From positions 88,131-152,130 of the forward strand of contig NZ_JNWV01000025.1 in NCBI RefSeq assembly GCF_000716535.1: DNA of 64,000 nucleotides. The letters run 5' to 3'. The notes under the pieces were generated by a model. It was not told where the DNA came from, did not search any database, and worked only from the letters and a program-made list of their open reading frames with translations. Shown piece by piece: positions 59,199-64,000 of the stretch (position 1 is the first letter of the stretch; each line of letters opens with the position of its first letter). The position numbers were made by a program, and so were the translations under genes. The DNA is from Streptomyces flaveolus (GTDB lineage: Bacteria > Actinomycetota > Actinomycetes > Streptomycetales > Streptomycetaceae).

Positions 59199-59508
59199 GT
59201 TCGCGAATACCTCACAGGTCCTGTCGCCGAAACTGGTGGAGCCACTGTAAAACACCACGTCAGCGCGGCGGCCGAAAGAGCGGGCGGTGGCTGGATCCGC
59301 ACCCTGCGCGTCCGCCTGTACGGGGGAGCCCACAGCGCCGACGCCCAGCGTGGTCAGTCTCTCACGCTGCGGAACGACACAGCCGTACCAGTGCCGTTGC
59401 CGCGGCCGGTGCTCATAACCACCGGCTCCCCGGGTACTCGCCGGTTCCAGGGCCCGGGCAACGGTCCGGGGCCGTCGTCAGTCGAGCAAGGACAACGGAG
59501 GTACAGAG

Positions 59509-59985
59509 ATGAGCAGGGTCAGGGAAGCTGTGGAAGTCGACGTTCCGCTGCACACCGCCTACAACCAGTGGACGCAGTTCGAGGACTTCCCGAACTTCAT
59601 GGAAGGCGTCGAGGAGGTCCGTCAGCTGGACGACCGGCACAATCACTGGACCACGAAGATCGGCGGGGTACGGCGCGAGTTCGACACCGAGATCGTCGAC
59701 CAGCTGCCCGACGAGCGCATCACCTGGCGCAGCACCAGCGGCGACACCAGCCAGAAGGGCTCCGTCCGGTTCGAGCGCCTGGACGACATGCACACCAAGG
59801 TCGAGCTGGTGATGGACATCGAGCCCAGCGGAGCCGTGGAGAAGGCCGCGGATCTGATCGGCACGATCGACCGGCGCGTCAAGGGGGACATGAAGCGGTT
59901 CAAGCACTACATCGAGGAACGGGGCGGGGAGTCCGGTTCCTGGCGCGGCCGGGTCCGGCCCGGGGACAGCGGCTCCGCCCTCTGA
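59509..59985 (+). CDS. SRPBCC family protein (polyketide cyclase/dehydrase-like)
   Basis: This protein of 158 residues has a helix-grip fold: VEVDVPLHTAYNQWTQFEDFPNFMEGV, TTKIGGVRREFDTEIVDQLPDERITW and the final helix KGDMKRFKHYIEER. This group is common in actinobacteria, often near stress genes, and has no proven ligand. The ATG follows GGAGG. It is divergent from htpG. Confidence 0.87.
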   Translation: MSRVREAVEVDVPLHTAYNQWTQFEDFPNFMEGVEEVRQLDDRHNHWTTKIGGVRREFDTEIVDQLPDERITWRSTSGDTSQKGSVRFERLDDMHTKVELVMDIEPSGAVEKAADLIGTIDRRVKGDMKRFKHYIEERGGESGSWRGRVRPGDSGSAL

Positions 59986-60236
59986 CCGGACGCGGCCGTG
60001 ACGCATACGCCGCCGAGCACATGGGCTCGGCGGCCGTTTGCTGCCGCGCCGCGTACAGCGCGTTCCCGGCAGCGGTCGGCGGGGCCGTCGGAACCGGTCC
60101 GGTGACGGTACGCGGGGCCGCTGACGTGGGCGCCGCGCTCCGCTCGCACACTCCCGCCCCACAGCGCACGATAATCACAGGGGGCACTCGGACCACGGTC
60201 CGTGCTCCGGGCCGTGGGCGGCAGGAGGAGGTCGTC

Positions 60237-61139
60237 ATGGCCCGCGCCGACACCGTCACCGCAGCCCGGATACCCGACACGATCCAGCCGGGCGGCGTCG
60301 AATCGGAGAACCATCCCTGGAGGATCCGGCTGGTCAAGCATCCGGAGCGCTTCGAGTCGTCGTTCTTCAAGGCCGCGAAACGCACGGCACACAAGATCCT
60401 GGACGAGATCGACGACGCCGATCTGCCCTACGGGCCCCGGCCCGTGGCACCCGAACACTGGGAGATGCACCACGGGGGCAGCCTGTGGGTGAAGACGACG
60501 GGCGGCTGGCGGATGTACCGGGCCCGCGCGGGCATCGAGTGGAGCATGCAGTTCTGTGCCGAGCCGTCCAAGGTCGACCGGCTGCGCCAGGACGCGGCCG
60601 TCCTCGTGGCGGCGTTCCCCGAAACGCTGCCCGCACTGGCGGAACTGGGCTACGAGGAGGCCGAGGAGCTGCTGCGCACGCCGGTCACGGACGCCGACGG
60701 TGTCGAGGCGTGGACCGACTCGCTGTTCAACGCCTGTGTGCCGATGAGCCGTGGGAACCACCAGGGGATCCTGCCGAAGGTGCCCGGTGAGCACCACTAC
60801 CCGTGGCCCGTGAAGGGCGCGGACTTCTTCCGGTACGACGACTTCCAGTTGTGGGTGACCCTGCCCGACGGGACGCACGGCGCCGTGGCGCCGGTGGACC
60901 GCCGCGGTTCCGGTGACGGGCATGTGCGCCTGGTGCTCGCCCCCGAGGGCAGCCAGGCCGCGGACGCGCTGGCCGAGGCGCAGGACCGCGGGCTGATGGC
61001 GGTCCTGCCGCCGAACAGCTCGGCCGCGCTCCAGGCGTTCGCCGACCAGATCGAGTCGGGACAGCGCACCGCGTCCGGACCACTGGCCACACGCCGGGCC
61101 CACGCACACGGCAACGGCCGGGGCTCGCGGGCCCGTTGA
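60237..61139 (+). CDS. hypothetical protein of unknown family
   Basis: This soluble protein of 300 residues has no signal peptide and no motif I can name. It is rich in Trp and His in the middle (APEHWEMHHGGSLWVKTTGGWRMY and IEWSMQFCAEPSKVDRL) and ends in a flexible Arg/Ala tail. The ATG at 60237 is supported by AGGAGGAG. Codon bias is strong, so the gene is real. It lies between the SRPBCC gene and a lipoprotein gene on the same strand. Confidence 0.75.
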   Translation: MARADTVTAARIPDTIQPGGVESENHPWRIRLVKHPERFESSFFKAAKRTAHKILDEIDDADLPYGPRPVAPEHWEMHHGGSLWVKTTGGWRMYRARAGIEWSMQFCAEPSKVDRLRQDAAVLVAAFPETLPALAELGYEEAEELLRTPVTDADGVEAWTDSLFNACVPMSRGNHQGILPKVPGEHHYPWPVKGADFFRYDDFQLWVTLPDGTHGAVAPVDRRGSGDGHVRLVLAPEGSQAADALAEAQDRGLMAVLPPNSSAALQAFADQIESGQRTASGPLATRRAHAHGNGRGSRAR

Positions 61140-61223
61140 GCGAGGTGACGCCCGTGCTCGGCATCCGCCGGCGGCATCCCGTGGACACTCCACGCCGCGG
61201 GAGGTACCGCTAGGCTGCCGGGC

Positions 61224-62141
61224 ATGGTCACAACAACCGTGCGATCCGTCGTCGGCGCCGTCGCCCTCTCCGTCGTCTGCCTGACCGGGGCGACCGGCTG
61301 CTCCTCCGGTGCCGGGCACGACGCGTCCGACGGCGGTTCCCCGCTGGTGAAGGGGCTGCGCGCGGTGGCCGCCGACAGCGGCGGGAGCGGCCCGGTGACC
61401 TATCTCGACGCCGCCGCGGTGCGCGGGCTGGACAAGGACGCGGGGAAGCGGTTCACCGCCGTCGGCCGGCCGAGCAGCAGCCTGCTGAACGCGTACACCC
61501 CCGGTCCGTGGGCGGGACACCTCAAGGCGGACCAGATCGACACCGCGGTCGACACCAAGGCGGCGGGGCACTGGGAGGGTTCGTTCGACGCGGCCGCCAT
61601 CACCGCCTCGCTGAAGGCGAACGGCTACACCCGCGGTGACCAGGACGGCAGGGAGACCTGGACCCGTCCCCACGGCAAGGGCGTGGCCCTCCAGGTCTCG
61701 AAGGACACGATCTCCTACGCCGTACCGGGCACCGCCCGCCTGTCGGCCGTGCACCCGGAGAAGGGCGCCTCGCTGGCCGACGTCGAGGAGTACCAGCGCG
61801 CGGCCGGGTGTCTGGGCGACGTCTACCGCGCCGACTTCAACCCGCTCACCGCCACGAAGCCGGTACGCCTGTCCGCGCTCGGCCAGCACGCGGACTCCAC
61901 GGGGAAGAACACCGAGGTGCTGTGCGTCGTGGTGAAGGACGAGGCGACCGCCCGGCGCCTGGCGGCCGGGCTGCGCTCGGTGATCCGCGAAAAGTCCCCA
62001 CGGTACGACGGCGCCGAGGTCACCGTGCGGCAGGGCGAGCGGCCGCTGGTACGGACGACCGTCCCGGACACCGCCGCCCAACGCCCCGGCCGCCTGATGC
62101 TCACCGACCTGGACCTGTGGCTGGCCGTCACAAGGCTGTGA
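61224..62141 (+). CDS. hypothetical lipoprotein
   Basis: This exported lipoprotein of 305 residues has a signal peptide with the lipobox TGATGC (Cys about 26). The mature protein has a mixed alpha/beta character with no motif I recognise; two further Cys (AAGCLGDVY and EVLCVVV) may pair. The ATG is preceded by a weak site around GCTAGGCTGCC. Similar unassigned lipoproteins occur in Streptomyces. Confidence 0.75.
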   Translation: MVTTTVRSVVGAVALSVVCLTGATGCSSGAGHDASDGGSPLVKGLRAVAADSGGSGPVTYLDAAAVRGLDKDAGKRFTAVGRPSSSLLNAYTPGPWAGHLKADQIDTAVDTKAAGHWEGSFDAAAITASLKANGYTRGDQDGRETWTRPHGKGVALQVSKDTISYAVPGTARLSAVHPEKGASLADVEEYQRAAGCLGDVYRADFNPLTATKPVRLSALGQHADSTGKNTEVLCVVVKDEATARRLAAGLRSVIREKSPRYDGAEVTVRQGERPLVRTTVPDTAAQRPGRLMLTDLDLWLAVTRL

Positions 62142-62180
62142 AGCCGTACGGGCGGTGACGTCCAGCCGGGACCGGTCTGC

Positions 62181-63398
62181 CTAGTTCGGGTTGTCTCCGT
62201 GGGTGAGGGTCTCCCAGGCGACGAACAGGTTGTTGCTGCCGGCCGGGCGGTTCTGTTCGGTCAGTGCCTGGGTGTTGGTCATGGCGATGCCCAGACGGTT
62301 GTGCAGGGCGTTGTAGCCGACCTCGGTGACCGGGCCCAGCCCCCGGTTGACCGACCCGCCGCACAGCCAGCTCGGGACGGCCGCCCCCAGTTCGTACTTG
62401 GACTGGAAGCCGAGCGCCTGCCGCAGACGCTCACCGACGTCGGTGCCGTACAGGTCCTGCCCCTGGATGCGGCTGGTCTCGGCGACGTGGGAGATGGCCG
62501 AGATGCCGTATCCGGTGTGGGTGAAGTCCCGGCAGGTCTCCTGGGTGAGTCCGGTGACGAAGGTGGACTGGCCCTGCCAGTAGGAGACGATCTTGTCGCG
62601 GGTGTTCAGGTTCTGGCTCGGCACGGTCTTCGGCAGGTCACCGTCGGAGGCGAGGTACACGTACGCGGCGGTGCGGGTGCGGAACTTCGCCATGGCGGTG
62701 TCGTACGACGCCTTGTCCTCCAGGAAGACGGAGATGCCGACGGCCGCCTCCATCATCGACAGCTCCCAGTTGCCGTTGGAGTTGGAGCCGTTGATGATCT
62801 CGGGCAGGTACACGTTGCGGAGCATGGTCGCGAACCGGCCGGAGTTGGCCCAGGTGCCGGTGTACGTGTACTTGATGATCTCGGCGGCCTTCGGCCAGGA
62901 GGAACCCGCCCAGCCCGTCTGCAGCGGGGCGTTGGAGTTGGTGTGGTCCTGGAGCACCGCGGACCAGGCGTCCATCAGCTCGATCGCCTTCTTGGCGTAG
63001 CGCTCGTCCCGGGTGATGTACCAGGCGAGCGCGTCGGTGTACGCCGCGATCGCGTCCTCGCGTTCGTCCGTGCAGCCGTAGTTGGGGTTGGAGTACGAGC
63101 CGCACTCGACGACGGCGCGCGGCTGGGGCGTACGGCTGAGGCTCGCGTACTTGCTCGCCATCATCTGGTCGTACGCGCTCTTCCAGGGCTGCGCGCCGGC
63201 GAGCACCTTGTCGCGGGCGAAGTCGAGTTGGGCGCGGGAGACGGTGACGCCGGGGTGGGTGAAGGTGGCGGGGGCGGCCTCCGCCCTCTGACTGCCGGGC
63301 CAGGAGAGCAGTCCGGTGGTGAGCAGGGTGGCCGCCGCCGTGAGAGCGAGAGCGGAACGGGGGGACTTGCGACGGCGCCGAGCGGGTGTGTCCTGCAT
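62181..63398 (-). CDS. secreted alginate-lyase-family polysaccharide lyase
   Basis: This exported protein of 405 residues has an Arg-rich start (ARRRRKSPRSA), a hydrophobic core and cleavage near AEAAP (about 42), followed by an (alpha/alpha) toroid. Alginate_lyase-family marks are NSNGNWELSMMEAAVGISVFLED, FTHTGYGISAISHVAETSRIQG and AYTDALAWYITRDERY. Such lyases cut uronic-acid polysaccharides by beta-elimination; the polymer could be alginate or glucuronan. It is divergent from the lectin-domain gene at the window end, and a near-palindrome lies 38 bases upstream. Confidence 0.88.
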   Translation of the reverse strand: MQDTPARRRRKSPRSALALTAAATLLTTGLLSWPGSQRAEAAPATFTHPGVTVSRAQLDFARDKVLAGAQPWKSAYDQMMASKYASLSRTPQPRAVVECGSYSNPNYGCTDEREDAIAAYTDALAWYITRDERYAKKAIELMDAWSAVLQDHTNSNAPLQTGWAGSSWPKAAEIIKYTYTGTWANSGRFATMLRNVYLPEIINGSNSNGNWELSMMEAAVGISVFLEDKASYDTAMAKFRTRTAAYVYLASDGDLPKTVPSQNLNTRDKIVSYWQGQSTFVTGLTQETCRDFTHTGYGISAISHVAETSRIQGQDLYGTDVGERLRQALGFQSKYELGAAVPSWLCGGSVNRGLGPVTEVGYNALHNRLGIAMTNTQALTEQNRPAGSNNLFVAWETLTHGDNPN

Positions 63399-63743
63399 CT
63401 GATTCCGTCCTCATACGTGAACGCAATACGGATGATTGAACGTTCGAGTTGACGAGACCATAGGTACGGACCAGATACCCGTCAAGGGGTCGGGAACGAC
63501 ACGCCCAAGCCCTCGAAACCAACGAGTGAACACCGAGCAAGAGATCACTCCCGCCGATCCCGTGACCTGGATTCAGGACCCCTGATCGACCAACTCCCCG
63601 CGCCTGGTCGTGTGTTCACATCTTGACGGCACTGGTTCAGACCTCTTACCTTCCCGGTTGCCGGATGGGCCTCCACAAGCAGCGCTCCGCTCGGCGAGGC
63701 CCTCCCTTTCCTTCATCCATGCGAAAGGCAGTGATCTCCTCCC
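63399..63743. other. divergent promoter region between the lyase and lectin-domain genes
   Basis: This 345-base gap holds two outward promoters. TTGAACGTTCGA at 63436-63447 is a near-palindrome 38 bases before the lyase start and may be an operator. I see no gene and no RNA gene in it. Confidence 0.5.
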
Positions 63744-64000
63744 TTGTCCGCACAACCCTCCAGTCGTTCCGTCCTGTTCAGAACCGCGCTCGCCGCCGCG
63801 GTCGCCGTCTCGGCCGGTGTGCTCGCCGCCTCCCCCGCGCAGGCCGCCACCGGCACGATCACCGGCCTCGCCGGCAAGTGCCTCGACGTCGCCGGCGCCA
63901 GCTCCGCCGACGGCACACCCGTACAGCTCTACGACTGCAACGGCACCAACGCCCAGCAGTGGACGGTCGGCAGCGACGGCACCATCCGCGCCCTCGGCAA
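63744..64000 (+). CDS. secreted protein with ricin-type beta-trefoil domain, cut by window end
   Basis: Only the first 85 codons are present. A signal peptide (FRTALAAAVAVSAGVLAA, ending PAQA) is followed directly by a ricin-B/CBM13 repeat: GKCLDVAGASSADGTPVQLYDCNGTNAQQW, with the paired Cys and the QQW motif that define the trefoil. The lectin domain should bind galactose- or xylose-type polysaccharides; the catalytic part would lie beyond the window. The TTG at 63744 is the only in-frame start after the stop at 63732; AAAGG lies upstream at a long spacing. Confidence 0.75.
   Translation, partial: MSAQPSSRSVLFRTALAAAVAVSAGVLAASPAQAATGTITGLAGKCLDVAGASSADGTPVQLYDCNGTNAQQWTVGSDGTIRALG

Noticed and set aside
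1..64000. CRISPR arrays, tRNA or rRNA genes, insertion sequences, integrases, att sites
   Set aside because: Read for but not seen. The repeats found are short operators, hairpins and one 102-bp duplication; none has array or element structure.

Overview
The window is high-GC actinobacterial chromosome, almost certainly Streptomyces. Supporting signs are strong third-position GC, frequent GTG starts with GGAGG-type ribosome binding sites, many secreted hydrolases, a snapalysin with its divergent LysR regulator, SpoIIE-type phosphatases with STAS and RsbW partners, and sugar importers without their own ATPase. I see no rRNA, tRNA, CRISPR array, transposase, prophage or integrase, so this looks like accessory or arm-type chromosome rather than a recent island.

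Layout. 1-4600: the 5' part of a secreted alpha/beta hydrolase, a D-lactate dehydrogenase, a cytochrome P450 and a frameshifted membrane-protein remnant. 4605-18508: an alpha-galactoside utilisation locus, the most coherent system here. A secreted GH27 alpha-galactosidase and an 11-gene leftward operon (binding protein, two permeases, cytoplasmic GH36 alpha-galactosidase, SDR, GntR regulator, galactonate dehydratase, aldose epimerase, KDPG-type aldolase, SMP-30 lactonase, PfkB kinase) together encode a complete oxidative De Ley-Doudoroff route from alpha-galactosides to pyruvate and glyceraldehyde 3-phosphate. The GH27 gene and the operon share an identical 22-bp AT-rich element, and the regulator gene carries a tandem 27-bp repeat in its leader.

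18586-28030: a GNAT acetyltransferase, an SMI1/KNR4-type protein, a Cys-motif protein, the snapalysin/LysR pair, a cobalamin-riboswitch-controlled BtuFCD-like importer and a ketosynthase remnant. 28333-33629: small envelope or stress proteins, a pyruvyl-transferase-like protein, an FAD oxidoreductase and a GH16-like protein.

33825-40324: a signalling cluster of two SpoIIE/PP2C-type proteins, a stand-alone B12-binding protein with the CarH/LitR Wx9EH signature, a STAS antagonist, an RsbW-like kinase and two MarR regulators. I read it as a candidate light- or B12-responsive partner-switching module.

40496-51943: an SDR/TetR pair; a histidine-ammonia-lyase homologue that lacks the MIO-forming Ala-Ser-Gly and is divergent from a complete OpuC-type quaternary-ammonium importer (candidate ergothioneine use); an aldo/keto reductase with a divergent LysR; an MFS exporter; and a small gene with a 102-bp tandem duplication. 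52038-64000: a DUF1479 oxygenase-like gene divergent from a ROK regulator, a membrane protein, a streptogrisin-like protease, a truncated methyltransferase, HtpG, several hypothetical proteins, a secreted alginate-lyase-family enzyme, and the start of a secreted ricin-lectin protein cut by the window edge.
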